From positions 168,052 through 232,051 of the forward strand of contig JAIYBB010000003.1 in assembly GCA_027488735.1 (NCBI GenBank): 64,000 bases of DNA. The letters are read 5' to 3'. Below, piece after piece: positions 10,434-18,598 of this stretch (position 1 is its first letter; each line of letters starts with the position of its first letter). The stretch is from Comamonadaceae bacterium. Lineage in GTDB: Bacteria; Pseudomonadota; Gammaproteobacteria; Burkholderiales; Burkholderiaceae_C. The notes under the pieces are model-generated. The model searched no databases, was not told where the DNA came from, and worked only from the letters and a program-made list of their open reading frames with translations. The position numbers and the translations under genes were made by a program.

Positions 10434-11394
10434 ATTGTCTGCGCTAGCAGCGGGTTTGCCCGCGACACTTTCATTGAAGCACTTCAAGCCGACCTTGCCA
10501 TTTGCCGTGGCATTGAGTGGTGGCGCAGACTCCACGGCGTTGTTACTGGCCTGTGCCGCTCACTGGCCCACGCAGGTCAAAGCGGTTCACATACACCACG
10601 GTATCCAGTCGGCCGCCGACCTGTTTGTGAACCATTGCGAACTGCTGTGCAAACAATTGCAAGTGCCTTTGGTCATTGAACGGATTGACGCTCGCCATGC
10701 GCCAGGGGAGAGCCCCGAAGAAGCCGCGCGGCGAGGACGCTACCAAGCCATTGCAGATGTTTTGAAAAACCACTGGGGCGGCAACGTGCGCGATGTGGCT
10801 TTGGCCCAGCATGCTGATGATCAAGTGGAAACTTTGTTATTGGCGTTATCGCGCGGCGCTGGTTTGCCCGGACTCTCAGCCATGCCAGAAAAAACAGAAC
10901 GCCACGGCTTGGTGTTGCACCGCCCTTGGTTGCAAGCCCCCGGTGCGGACATACGTGCGTGGCTTGAAACCACGGGCGTTGCTTGGGTAGAAGACCCGAC
11001 CAATCTTGACCAGCAATTCACACGCAACTTGATTCGCCATCAATTGTTGCCAGTCTTGCAAAAGGCTTTTCCGGCATTTCGACAAACCTTTGCCAGAAGC
11101 GCCCGGCATTCAGCGCAAGCACAGCAGTTGTTGGTGACCTTGGCGCAACTCGACTTGGAGTTGGTGGGGGAACCTCCGGTCATCATGCGTCTGCAACAAC
11201 TCAGCGCAGCGCGACAAATCAATGCGCTGCGTTTGTGGTTGAGCAACCGAGGCGTGCAATCCAACGCCAGACAGCTTGACGCATTGCTGGCGCAAATTGA
11301 CGCCTGCCGCACCCGCGGCCATGCGATCGATATCAAGGTGGGCCGGGGTTTTGTCAGGCGAATCGGCGATTTGATCGATTGGTACAATTTCTAG
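10396..11394 (+). CDS. tilS: tRNA(Ile)-lysidine synthase
   Basis: TilS converts C34 of the CAU anticodon of a tRNA-Ile to lysidine, changing it from a Met to an Ile decoder; it is essential. The protein of about 332 residues has the PP-loop [15 protein letters not shown], then the [13 protein letters not shown] and [20 protein letters not shown] blocks and the WVEDPTN segment. The start taken is ATG 10396 inside the accA tail; the upstream in-frame part overlaps accA further and is unlikely. lysC follows 28 bp later. Confidence 0.95.
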   Translation: MADSTTPKPTRVELSALAAGLPATLSLKHFKPTLPFAVALSGGADSTALLLACAAHWPTQVKAVHIHHGIQSAADLFVNHCELLCKQLQVPLVIERIDARHAPGESPEEAARRGRYQAIADVLKNHWGGNVRDVALAQHADDQVETLLLALSRGAGLPGLSAMPEKTERHGLVLHRPWLQAPGADIRAWLETTGVAWVEDPTNLDQQFTRNLIRHQLLPVLQKAFPAFRQTFARSARHSAQAQQLLVTLAQLDLELVGEPPVIMRLQQLSAARQINALRLWLSNRGVQSNARQLDALLAQIDACRTRGHAIDIKVGRGFVRRIGDLIDWYNF

Positions 11395-11422
11395 CTTTGA
11401 CTGTTGATAAACACCTTCTCTG

Positions 11423-12691
11423 ATGGCATTAATTGTTCATAAATACGGCGGCACTTCGATGGGGTCGTCCGAGCGCATACACAACGTGGCTAAGCGCGTG
11501 GCCAAATGGGCCAAGGCAGGACACCAAATGGTTGTTGTGCCATCGGCCATGAGTGGCGAAACCAACAGGTTATTGGGTTTGGCCAAAGAATTGGCTGGCA
11601 ACGCCCACAGCGACGCCCATTTCAGGGAGCTTGATGCATTGGCAGCCACCGGCGAACAGGCATCGTCGGCATTGCTGGCCATCGCCTTGCTAGCCGAAGG
11701 TGTCCCTGCTGTCAGCTACAGCGGTTGGCAAGTGCCGATCCGCACCAACAGCGCTTTCACCAAGGCACGTATCGAATCCATTGACGACGCCCGCGTGCGT
11801 CAAGATCTCGACCAAGGCAAAGTTGTCATCATCACGGGCTTCCAAGGGGTTGACCCGCAAGGCAATGTCACCACCTTGGGCCGTGGTGGTTCTGACACTT
11901 CAGCCGTAGCGGTGGCAGCCGCCATGAAAGCGGCCGAATGCTTGATTTACACCGATGTCGATGGCGTTTACACCACCGACCCGCGCGTGGTGCCGCAAGC
12001 GCGTCGTCTGCACACTGTCAGTTTTGAAGAGATGCTTGAGATGGCGTCCCTTGGCAGCAAGGTCCTGCAAATCCGATCGGTTGAATTCGCAGGCAAATAC
12101 AAAGTGCCATTGCGTGTGTTGTCCAGCTTTACCCCATGGGATATTGATATCAACGAAGAGGCCAAATCGGGCACCCTGATTACTTTTGAGGAAGATGAAC
12201 AAATGGAACAAGCCATCGTATCTGGCATCGCGTTCACCCGTGACGAAGCCAAAATCTCCATCATTGGTGTACCTGACAAGCCCGGTATTGCCCACAAAAT
12301 TTTGGGTACCGTGGCCGACGCCAATATCGAAGTGGACATGATCATCCAAAATATCAGCAAGGGCGGCCTTACCGACTTCAGCTTCACCGTCAACCGCAAC
12401 GACCATGCCCGCGCCCTGACGCTGCTGAAAGAAAAAGTGCTATCCGATTTGGGCAACCCTGAAGTGTTGGGCGATAACCAAATTTGCAAAGTCTCTATCG
12501 TTGGCATCGGCATGCGCAGCCATGTGGGCGTGGCTAGCAAAATGTTCGCTTGCCTGAGCGCCGAGGGCATCAATATCCAAATGATTTCGACCAGCGAAAT
12601 CAAAACTTCGGTGGTTATTGATGAAAAATACCTCGAATTGGCCGTGCGTTCACTGCATAAAGCGTTTGATCTGGAGCAGAATCAGGCATAA
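11423..12691 (+). CDS. lysC: Aspartate kinase
   Basis: Phosphorylates aspartate in the first step of Lys, Met and Thr synthesis. The 422-residue monofunctional enzyme begins MALIVHKYGGTSMGSSERI (kinase K-F/Y-GGTS motif). It contains GRGGSDTSAVAVAAAM and TDVDGVYTTDPRVV, then two C-terminal ACT domains (ISIIGVPDKPGIAHKIL and VSIVGIGMRSHVGVASKMF) that in this family bind lysine/threonine as feedback inhibitors. It ends 11 bp before the tRNA-Ser gene, so tRNA and mRNA may share a transcript. Confidence 0.97.
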   Translation: MALIVHKYGGTSMGSSERIHNVAKRVAKWAKAGHQMVVVPSAMSGETNRLLGLAKELAGNAHSDAHFRELDALAATGEQASSALLAIALLAEGVPAVSYSGWQVPIRTNSAFTKARIESIDDARVRQDLDQGKVVIITGFQGVDPQGNVTTLGRGGSDTSAVAVAAAMKAAECLIYTDVDGVYTTDPRVVPQARRLHTVSFEEMLEMASLGSKVLQIRSVEFAGKYKVPLRVLSSFTPWDIDINEEAKSGTLITFEEDEQMEQAIVSGIAFTRDEAKISIIGVPDKPGIAHKILGTVADANIEVDMIIQNISKGGLTDFSFTVNRNDHARALTLLKEKVLSDLGNPEVLGDNQICKVSIVGIGMRSHVGVASKMFACLSAEGINIQMISTSEIKTSVVIDEKYLELAVRSLHKAFDLEQNQA

Positions 12692-12702
12692 TTTCAATCA
12701 CT

Positions 12703-12795
12703 GGAAACGTGACCGAGTGGCCGAAGGTGCTCCCCTGCTAAGGGAGTATGGGGTGTTGAGCCTCATCAAGGGTTCGAATCCCTTCGTTTCCGCCA
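12703..12795 (+). tRNA. tRNA-Ser (GCT anticodon)
   Basis: The acceptor stem GGAAACG (12703-12709) pairs with CGTTTCC (12785-12791), followed by G and an encoded CCA (12793-12795). The anticodon arm is CTCCC-CTGCTAA-GGGAG with anticodon GCT at 12737-12739. A long variable arm, as expected for serine tRNA, and a TTCGAAT T-loop are present. It reads AGC/AGU codons. It lies 11 bp after lysC and is followed by a strong terminator. Confidence 0.97.
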
Positions 12796-12807
12796 GTGCT
12801 TCAATGA

Positions 12808-12840
12808 ATAAGCCCTATTGACTAGGGCTTATTTTTTTTG
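12808..12840 (+). terminator. Rho-independent terminator after tRNA-Ser
   Basis: A perfect 10-bp stem ATAAGCCCTA / TAGGGCTTAT with a 5-base loop, followed by eight T on the plus strand. The stop codon of the convergent small gene lies inside it, so it probably ends both transcripts. Confidence 0.93.
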
Positions 12841-13172
12841 AACAAGCCTTGTGTTTGCTCATCAATAAGTTCGTAAGCGCCAAAATAAACATTGGACTCT
12901 GGGTTTTCTGAACAGTGTTTATCCATCCACAAATAAACCTGCTGAAACGAAATACCTTCCTTATAGTTCCAAAATGGAATCTGTCTTCCTGCGCTTAAAC
13001 CATCTAACAAACCTAATAAGTGGCTTTCGACTTCTTTTGATGCCTTGCCCTTTCTTCCCTCAACCCATCTCATGCAATACACATCAGACACAATCATGAC
13101 TGGCTCAGCTTTGCTCATTTGAGAAAACAGGATTGTAGAAATTAAAAAAAATAGAGGGAAGTTTTTTTTCAT
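12822..13172 (-). CDS. Small exported protein, family A, copy 1
   Basis: A 116-residue protein with a signal peptide (MKKNFPLFFLISTILFSQMSKA). The mature part has two cysteines and the pattern YCMRWVEG...HLLGLLDGLSAG...QVYLWMDKHCSENPES. This matches the next gene (CAMWMKPE...WLIGFLSGANMAF...QIYLWMDNYCRANPLS), so the two are paralogues. The start taken is ATG 13172 because the longer open frame upstream adds unrelated sequence before the signal peptide. Function unknown; the paired Cys suggest a disulfide-bonded periplasmic protein. Confidence 0.72.
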   Translation of the reverse strand: MKKNFPLFFLISTILFSQMSKAEPVMIVSDVYCMRWVEGRKGKASKEVESHLLGLLDGLSAGRQIPFWNYKEGISFQQVYLWMDKHCSENPESNVYFGAYELIDEQTQGLFKKNKP

Positions 13173-13249
13173 ATGCTTTGTCACTGAAGTTAATCGAGAT
13201 ATTTTTTTACCTAAACCGGTTCTGTCGCGTGCATGGAGTGTGAGGGAGT

Positions 13250-13576
13250 TCATTTGTTGTTCCTCTCCAGCATTAGTTCGCCAACGCCATACACTGCGGA
13301 GGAAAGCGGATTTGCACGGCAATAGTTATCCATCCAAAGGTATATTTGGCCAGTCGTTATGTCCCCGAAATAATTGAAGGGCTTGCGGTCTGCGTCTAAC
13401 GAAAACGCCATATTCGCGCCACTCAAAAATCCAATTAACCACGCCTTATTTTCAAGTTCACGCGCATTGGATTCTGGTTTCATCCACATCGCACAGTCTG
13501 GGTCTCCACGCACCCACTCAGCGGAGGCGGATAGACACAACAAGCAAAGAAAAAGGGCAATAAGTTTTGTTTTCAT
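13250..13576 (-). CDS. Small exported protein, family A, copy 2
   Basis: A 108-residue protein with signal peptide MKTKLIALFLCLLCLSASA. The mature region carries the same CAMW / GFLSG / QIYLWMDNYCRANP pattern as its downstream paralogue. In both, two Cys flank the domain and the YLWMD(K/N)xC motif is strongly kept. I do not recognise the family. The two copies are 77 bp apart on the same strand, consistent with tandem duplication and divergence. Confidence 0.75.
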   Translation of the reverse strand: MKTKLIALFLCLLCLSASAEWVRGDPDCAMWMKPESNARELENKAWLIGFLSGANMAFSLDADRKPFNYFGDITTGQIYLWMDNYCRANPLSSAVYGVGELMLERNNK

Positions 13577-13678
13577 TGAATTCTCCTGACAGTGGATATC
13601 CGGTTATTTTTGTCGAACGAAAAAGCGGATCGCGCCTTGGCTACGATGGCACCAACGATAGCGACTCGACTTCTAGGG

Positions 13679-14164
13679 TTACATCGCCTCCACCACTTTG
13701 CAGAAATCCTGCATGCTGATGTTGGCATAACTGCCCTTGACATGGGTGATGACGGAGGCGTCTAAATCGGCCTCAATCGTCAAGGTGAAGGTGAACTTGG
13801 CATGGTGAGCGGCTGTCGGTGGATTGAGCACCAGTGGAATAGAAACCGAGTTCGTTAAACAATCACGGCGAACAATGCTCATCTCGATATGCCCGGCTTT
13901 GGCCAGACCACGCAGGTAAATTTGTTGCGTTTCGTTCAAGGCCTTAGACAACTCAGGCGAGAAATTTCCACCATCCAATGCGCGGTAAACCACATAGATA
14001 TTTCCCTTGTCGGTCAATTCGTCTTCGGTGTACTGGGTGGCCAGGTCTTCTTCCACTGCATAGAAAATCTCTTCCATCTGAGCCATCAAGTTCGATTGCT
14101 GCAGCACCAGGTCGATCAACTTTTGAATCATTCGACTCTCTAGGTCTGCTGGCACGGGCTTCAT
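13679..14164 (-). CDS. Uncharacterised 161-residue protein
   Basis: I do not recognise this protein. It has no signal peptide or membrane segment. The N-terminal half is helical (residues 1-100: RMIQKLIDLVLQQSNLMAQMEEIFYAVEEDL). The C-terminal half looks beta-rich (FTFTLTIEADLDASVITHVKGSYANISMQDF). It sits alone among small exported-protein genes, on the same strand. Confidence 0.65.
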   Translation of the reverse strand: MKPVPADLESRMIQKLIDLVLQQSNLMAQMEEIFYAVEEDLATQYTEDELTDKGNIYVVYRALDGGNFSPELSKALNETQQIYLRGLAKAGHIEMSIVRRDCLTNSVSIPLVLNPPTAAHHAKFTFTLTIEADLDASVITHVKGSYANISMQDFCKVVEAM

Positions 14165-14209
14165 ATCAATCTTTCAGTGTGGATGGGGGATTATCAGCAG
14201 CAAAGAAAT

Positions 14210-14227
14210 ATGCCCCTGACGGGGCAT
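14210..14227 (-). terminator. Possible terminator hairpin
   Basis: ATGCCCC-TGAC-GGGGCAT is a perfect 7-bp stem downstream of the 14275-14583 gene on the minus strand. The T-tract after it is weak (ATTTCTTT), so this is a tentative terminator. Confidence 0.45.
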
Positions 14228-14274
14228 TTTGTGCTTATTCCGCACTTCAGTCTATGAAACTCTTTCTGCTGCGG

Positions 14275-14583
14275 TCAACGCACAATCACTGTCGTTGATA
14301 CTTTCAAAAACGGTTGGGCAGCGGTCTGGATGGGGGTGCCGAAACTGGGGATATCGCTTCGATTGACTGGATTGAGTTGAAGAGAGAAGGCGGCGTTGTC
14401 AGACATGTAACTGGGAATTTCTTGGGGGTCTGTTTCGGGCGCATGGCCTGCCAGATAAGCCGACACCCAAGCCTTGCAAGGTGTGTTCAGCGGGGCGTTG
14501 GCCGCACAGTAACGCCAATTTTCTGCCTGTGCAGCTGAGCAAAATAAAAACAAAGATACCATCAAAGAAGTATTTTTAAACAT
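14275..14583 (-). CDS. Small exported protein of unknown function
   Basis: A 102-residue protein with signal peptide MFKNTSLMVSLFLFCSAAQA. The mature part is short, has two Cys (WRYCAANAPLNTPCKAW), and ends in a beta-rich Thr/Val stretch. It is like the two other exported proteins nearby in size and in having a Cys pair, but I see no clear sequence match to them. It is divergent from the lipoprotein operon at 14842 across a 258-bp gap. Confidence 0.65.
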   Translation of the reverse strand: MFKNTSLMVSLFLFCSAAQAENWRYCAANAPLNTPCKAWVSAYLAGHAPETDPQEIPSYMSDNAAFSLQLNPVNRSDIPSFGTPIQTAAQPFLKVSTTVIVR

Positions 14584-14765
14584 TTTTAACTCCTATTTGT
14601 ATGCGTTTCAACGGGTGCATGTGCCAACGACATGTCGACACTTGAAAGGGTGAAAGCAATGTTCAAGCCTGAAAGCTGTCAAAAAAAATTTCAGGGAGGC
14701 TTGCAGTTACAAAAACCTGATACACGGCGGATACATAGACAACATTGTTAAAAAGTAACGACTTA

Positions 14766-14785
14766 TCAGGAATTCTCAGGAATTG
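14766..14785 (+). promoter_or_regulatory. Tandem 10-bp direct repeat, candidate response-regulator site
   Basis: TCAGGAATTC is followed immediately by TCAGGAATTG, one helical turn apart. A -10-like TATAAA starts 12 bp downstream (14798), so the repeat would cover the -35 region of the 14842 operon. The same arrangement, TCAGGTTTTC plus TCAGGTTTTT, occurs at 20722-20741 between the kinase and regulator genes. OmpR-class regulators bind such direct repeats; assignment to the regulator at 20821 is inference. Confidence 0.55.
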
Positions 14786-14841
14786 ATCACTTACCCATAT
14801 AAATTCGTTTTATCTTTTTATAACTAAAAACGGGGTAAATC

Positions 14842-15630
14842 ATGTTGCAGACGAAACAATGGGCAATTACAGCAGTTGCCATCAGCCTGATAGTTGGTTG
14901 TGCTTCCAATGTCAAATCAGATGCAGATGCAGCAGCGGCCGCACAATCCGCTCAGGCCTCTCAGGCGGCGCAAGCCCAAAAGGCGCTTGATGACCTGAAC
15001 CAGCAAGTCAAGAGCCAATCTGATGTGCTCAAGGCAGCATTAGCCAAAGCGGTGCCAGACCATGGTGCGGCACAGCGTTTGGAAGCAGCCAAAGAAGCTG
15101 AAAAGCGCAAGATGGTTGAGGTCAATATCAGCAATACGCCGGAATGGTTTTTACGCGATGAAACCGGCGCTGACGCGATTTATGTGACCGCCACCGAAGG
15201 GTCAGTGGACATGCAATTGTCAATTGACATGGCGATGTTGTCCGCTAAGCGTTTGCTGACCAATAGCCTTGGTGAAGTGATCTCTTCGCGCATGACTGAG
15301 TTTGCTTCGCAAACCACCAGTGGCGATGATTTGGTTTTGAACAAAGAAATTGAACGGGTCACCAAGTCCATGATCTCGGAGGTGTTGCTCAACGGTTACA
15401 CGCGCGACCGTATCCAAGTAATTCCAAACGGCAAGGAATACCAAACATACGTGCGTTTACGTTACCCCACTGAAGAATTGAAAAAAATACTTGCCAAAGA
15501 AATCAAAAAGAACAACATCATGGCAGCCAAAGTACGCAAGACCAAAGCCTTTGAAGAATTAGAAAAAGAAATCGAAGCTGCGCGTGAGCAAAGGGCTCCC
15601 AACCAAGCGGGCAATGACGAGTCTAAGTAA
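14842..15630 (+). CDS. LPP20-like lipoprotein
   Basis: A 262-residue lipoprotein precursor. The N-terminus ends in a lipobox (ISLIVGCAS, lipidated Cys about residue 21), followed by an Ala/Gln/Ser-rich coiled coil. Residues ~95-215 resemble the LPP20/FlgT-N type domain: PEWFLRDETGADAIYVTATEGS and MAMLSAKRLLTNSLGEVISSRM. The C-terminus is basic and coiled. It is first of a five-gene co-directional run with a coiled-coil protein, MORN protein, caspase-like protease and DUF4384-like protein. Probably outer-membrane anchored in the periplasm. Role unknown. Confidence 0.75.
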   Translation: MLQTKQWAITAVAISLIVGCASNVKSDADAAAAAQSAQASQAAQAQKALDDLNQQVKSQSDVLKAALAKAVPDHGAAQRLEAAKEAEKRKMVEVNISNTPEWFLRDETGADAIYVTATEGSVDMQLSIDMAMLSAKRLLTNSLGEVISSRMTEFASQTTSGDDLVLNKEIERVTKSMISEVLLNGYTRDRIQVIPNGKEYQTYVRLRYPTEELKKILAKEIKKNNIMAAKVRKTKAFEELEKEIEAAREQRAPNQAGNDESK

Positions 15631-15657
15631 GCGTTAAATTTTGAAGAGGAGCGCAAC

Positions 15658-16458
15658 ATGAAAATGGCGTGGTTGGTTTTTTTCTTGATGACCGCTTTGA
15701 TGGCATCACTGGGTGCTTTACTGCTTGACCGATCAGCAAGCTCCACCACAAACATGTTGAAATCCTCGGACGCCTTGAAAGCGCAATTGCGTCAGCAAGA
15801 AGAAAAACTATTGACGGCGCAATCTAAGTTGCATGAACTCAGCCAGCAGTTGAAGCACATGGAAGAAGTCACCAACAAACCTGAGGCCATTTCTGCGCAA
15901 ATCCAATCCCAATTGCGCACAGACCGCGAAAAGCAGTCGCAATTACAAAAAGAAGGCGTGCGATTGGCTAAATGGAAAGAAAAAATCAACGCAGAAAAAT
16001 TACGCATACAAACTGCGCAAACGCAGTGGAATGCAGCCAAGCGTCAACTGGAAATCGAAGCAAAACTTATCGACTTAGATATATTGACGGCAATTGTAGA
16101 AAGCCGTGTTCAGAGAAAAATCCAAGCCAGCGCCCAATCCTTGAATGCTGCCAGCCAAAAGCCTGTGGCAGATCATGCCGGCCCTTTAAAAGGTGCCGAC
16201 CAGTTTGGCGAAACGCCATATGTACCGGTTGCAACCGCACCTGCTGCGGTGCAGGTGGTGCACGCCGACAACAAATCCAGCGCAGAGATGTTGGCGCGTA
16301 AAACGGCATTGACAGAAGAAAATAAAAAACTCGCAATTAACTATCAGCAGTTCAATCTTGACAAGAAAAAGTTGGCCCAAAGCCAGGCGCTATTTCAGAA
16401 GCAACAACAGGCTTATGAGCAGTCTGTTAAATCCTCACAGTTGACGACAACACCATGA
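15658..16458 (+). CDS. Membrane-anchored coiled-coil protein
   Basis: A 266-residue protein with one N-terminal membrane segment (MKMAWLVFFLMTALMASLGALLL). The rest is almost entirely coiled coil (LKAQLRQQEEKLLTAQSKLHELSQQLKHMEE...LAINYQQFNLDKKKLAQSQALFQKQQQAYEQ), with a Pro/Ala/Val-rich break near residues 165-200. GAGGAG precedes the start. It overlaps the MORN gene at ATGA. Probably a periplasmic spacer or scaffold for the neighbouring proteins; no enzymatic motif seen. Confidence 0.72.
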   Translation: MKMAWLVFFLMTALMASLGALLLDRSASSTTNMLKSSDALKAQLRQQEEKLLTAQSKLHELSQQLKHMEEVTNKPEAISAQIQSQLRTDREKQSQLQKEGVRLAKWKEKINAEKLRIQTAQTQWNAAKRQLEIEAKLIDLDILTAIVESRVQRKIQASAQSLNAASQKPVADHAGPLKGADQFGETPYVPVATAPAAVQVVHADNKSSAEMLARKTALTEENKKLAINYQQFNLDKKKLAQSQALFQKQQQAYEQSVKSSQLTTTP

Positions 16459-16940
16459 GGACAGTCTTTTTGCGATGCCTGCTCGGTGTGGCGTTGACCA
16501 GCGCTGTGACGACCCATGCGCAAATGGCGATGCCAACTTGCCAAGGTAACGATATCTTGCAGTGGCATGCCTGTCGTGGCGTGTTGGATGACAAGGAGTT
16601 TTCCTACGCTGGAGATTTCATGCGCGGCAAATTTGAAGGGCGCGGCATATTGGAATTTACGGCAGAGAAATTCCATGGCGATTATTACCAAGGCGAATTC
16701 AAAAATGGCATCAAACATGGCTTTGGTGTTTATTTCTTTGCCAATGGTGAGAAGTATGCCGGTCAATATCAGTTTGGCAAACGCCATGGTAAGGGAACAT
16801 ATTCCTTCCCCGATGGACGTCCAGCCTTATCCGGGCAATGGGTGAACAACCAATTTATAGGCAAGCCCACTGGTACGGACACAAAGTCAACATCTGCTAA
16901 CGCTATTTCCAGTGATATGGAAGTAGAAAAAAAAAACTGA
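16455..16940 (+). CDS. Exported MORN-repeat protein
   Basis: A 161-residue protein with signal peptide MRTVFLRCLLGVALTSAVTTHAQ. Four MORN-type units follow (YAGDFMRGKFEGRGILEF, YYQGEFKNGIKHGFGVYFF, YAGQYQFGKRHGKGTYSF, LSGQWVNNQFIGKP). The frame stops at TGA 16938, directly after a run of ten A (16927-16936). Loss of one A would join it in frame to the caspase-like domain downstream. The gene may therefore be the N-terminal half of a MORN-caspase fusion made by slippage, or be split by a frameshift. Confidence 0.78.
   Translation: MRTVFLRCLLGVALTSAVTTHAQMAMPTCQGNDILQWHACRGVLDDKEFSYAGDFMRGKFEGRGILEFTAEKFHGDYYQGEFKNGIKHGFGVYFFANGEKYAGQYQFGKRHGKGTYSFPDGRPALSGQWVNNQFIGKPTGTDTKSTSANAISSDMEVEKKN
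16927..16936 (+). other. A10 homopolymer, candidate slippage site
   Basis: Ten consecutive A (after GAAGTAG, before CTGAG) sit at the end of the MORN frame. The caspase frame (+1 relative) is open from exactly this point (16927, just after an in-frame TAG at 16924). One fewer A in the RNA gives a continuous MORN-linker-caspase reading frame. Runs of nine or more A are known sites of transcriptional slippage; a sequencing error in the homopolymer is the main alternative. Confidence 0.6.
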
Positions 16941-17034
16941 GTCCATAAATCTGCAAACACCAGTCAAACAGTCTGAAAAGACCAGCCAAATTCAATCACT
17001 CAGCCAAGCACCTTGGCGTGATGCTGTTGCGATT

Positions 17035-17760
17035 GTGGTGGGGATTGCCAATTACCAGCGTTTACCAACGGCCAGTTTTGCCAACAAAGACGCAGCAAAA
17101 TTTCGTGAGCACGCGATTCGGCATTTAGGCATTGCTCCGGAGAATATCAAGATACTGACAGATGCCGAGGCGCAGCGCGCAGAGATATTGTTGACGCTCA
17201 AATATTGGTTGCCCTCGCGCGTGAACGCTGGCCGAACCGACGTTTTTTTCTATTTCAGCGGGCATGGTGTGGCACAAGATGTGGCCAAGCAACATTACTT
17301 GTTACCCGTGGATGCCAATACCGATTTGTTGGAAGAAACCGCATTGAGTCAACACACTGTCTTGGCTCAATTGTCAAAAGTCGGCGCAAAGTCAGTCACC
17401 GTATTTTTGGACACGTGCTTCAGCGGCACGGATCGCATGGGGCAAGCTTTAGCGCAGTTCCAACGCGGTGTGACGGTAAAGCCCACGATAAGTCCTCTGC
17501 CCTCAGGCATCAATTTGTTGACGGCAGGTACCCGCTCGCAGTCCGCCTACGGTGACTTACAATTACAGCACGGTGTATTTAGTTATTTTTTGTTCAAAGG
17601 ATTGGCGGGTGAAGCGGATGCCAATGCCGACAAACGCATTGGCATGGGCGAGTTGGCTGACTATGTCCATGCGCGAACAGTTCGCTATGCCTTGGGTATT
17701 CGCAAAGTGCAAGAGCCCCAATTTGCAGGCGACCGCCAACAGATACTGGCTGTGCGATAA
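17035..17760 (+). CDS. Caspase-like (C14 family) cysteine protease domain
   Basis: The catalytic dyad is clear: His in VFFYFSGHG (residue 77 from GTG 17035) and Cys in VFLDTCFSG (residue 128). Supporting blocks are NKDAAKFREHAI and INLLTAGTRSQSAY. The only usable start, GTG 17035, would cut the first beta strand (DAVAIVVGIANYQRL, the usual domain opening). This argues that the true protein begins upstream, probably as a fusion with the MORN protein through the A10 run (open frame from 16927). If so it inherits the MORN signal peptide and acts in the periplasm. Ends 2 bp before the DUF4384-like gene. Substrate unknown. Confidence 0.82.
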   Translation: MVGIANYQRLPTASFANKDAAKFREHAIRHLGIAPENIKILTDAEAQRAEILLTLKYWLPSRVNAGRTDVFFYFSGHGVAQDVAKQHYLLPVDANTDLLEETALSQHTVLAQLSKVGAKSVTVFLDTCFSGTDRMGQALAQFQRGVTVKPTISPLPSGINLLTAGTRSQSAYGDLQLQHGVFSYFLFKGLAGEADANADKRIGMGELADYVHARTVRYALGIRKVQEPQFAGDRQQILAVR

Positions 17761-17762
17761 AC

Positions 17763-18587
17763 ATGGCTTGGTTTAAGTGGGTCTGCACAATCTGTCTGTG
17801 TGTGTGCGCATATACGCCTTTTGTGTGGGCTGTGCCAGTTGATGTCAAGGCCGAATATTATTTCGGCCCGGATATGTCGCGTAATCAGGCCTGTGAGAAC
17901 GCCCGCGAGGCGGCCAAGCTCAAGGCGATCTCTTTGGTGACAGGTGAGCGTGTGGCGTTCGACCAGCACATGCATTGTTCGCAAAACGCAGCAACAGCAA
18001 GAGAAAGAAAGTGTGAAGTCAACCGTAACACTTGGATCCTGCTTGAGGGCAGGGTGAACAAGAGTGAGTTGGTTTCTGAGGTGGTGAAAAGCACCCAGGG
18101 CGCCCAATACTGTGCGGTCACTATGGTGGTAGATGTGGGGTTTCCCAACATTACACATGATGTATCGTTCGATTTACGGCTTGATCTCAACCGACAGAGT
18201 TTTCGTGCGGGGGAGTCTTTGGTGATCAACATTCAGCCGACTGCACCTATGTATGTCAGTGTGTTCAATTGGCGCACCACATTTACAAAAGACAATGTGG
18301 TGCGATTGTTTCCAAACGATATCGATGCACAAAATTACATCACCCAACAGGTTCAAATTCCATTCATAACGGGAGGAGCAACACCTTACCGATTTGAAAT
18401 GGAATGGCTGGCTCCCGCTGGTTACGACAAGGACCTGATGACCGAATGGGTCATGGTGGTAGCCACCAAGAAGCCGATCAACTGGCTACCTGTCTACGAC
18501 ATGCAAAGATTCAAAGAAAAGTTGCTAGAAATTCCCGCCGACCAAAGACGCGTGGTGCATCGCTCATACCTGCTACTGCGCGAATAA
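17763..18587 (+). CDS. Exported DUF4384-like protein associated with the caspase
   Basis: A 274-residue protein with signal peptide MAWFKWVCTICLCVCAYTPFVWA. Residues ~25-125 resemble an LPP20/FlgT-N domain (ACENAREAAKLKAISLVTGERV). Residues ~135-260 resemble DUF4384: FDLRLDLNRQSFRAGESLVINIQPTAPMYVSVFNW and DNVVRLFPN. DUF4384 domains are often found with caspase-like proteases, and this gene starts 2 bp after one. Probably a partner or sensor of the protease in the periplasm; that role is inference. Confidence 0.75.
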   Translation: MAWFKWVCTICLCVCAYTPFVWAVPVDVKAEYYFGPDMSRNQACENAREAAKLKAISLVTGERVAFDQHMHCSQNAATARERKCEVNRNTWILLEGRVNKSELVSEVVKSTQGAQYCAVTMVVDVGFPNITHDVSFDLRLDLNRQSFRAGESLVINIQPTAPMYVSVFNWRTTFTKDNVVRLFPNDIDAQNYITQQVQIPFITGGATPYRFEMEWLAPAGYDKDLMTEWVMVVATKKPINWLPVYDMQRFKEKLLEIPADQRRVVHRSYLLLRE

Positions 18588-18598
18588 GTCAAGCAGTC

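Noticed and set aside
12703..14600. tRNA-Ser as integration site of an island carrying the small exported genes
   Set aside because: I saw no duplicate of the tRNA 3' end downstream and no integrase gene.
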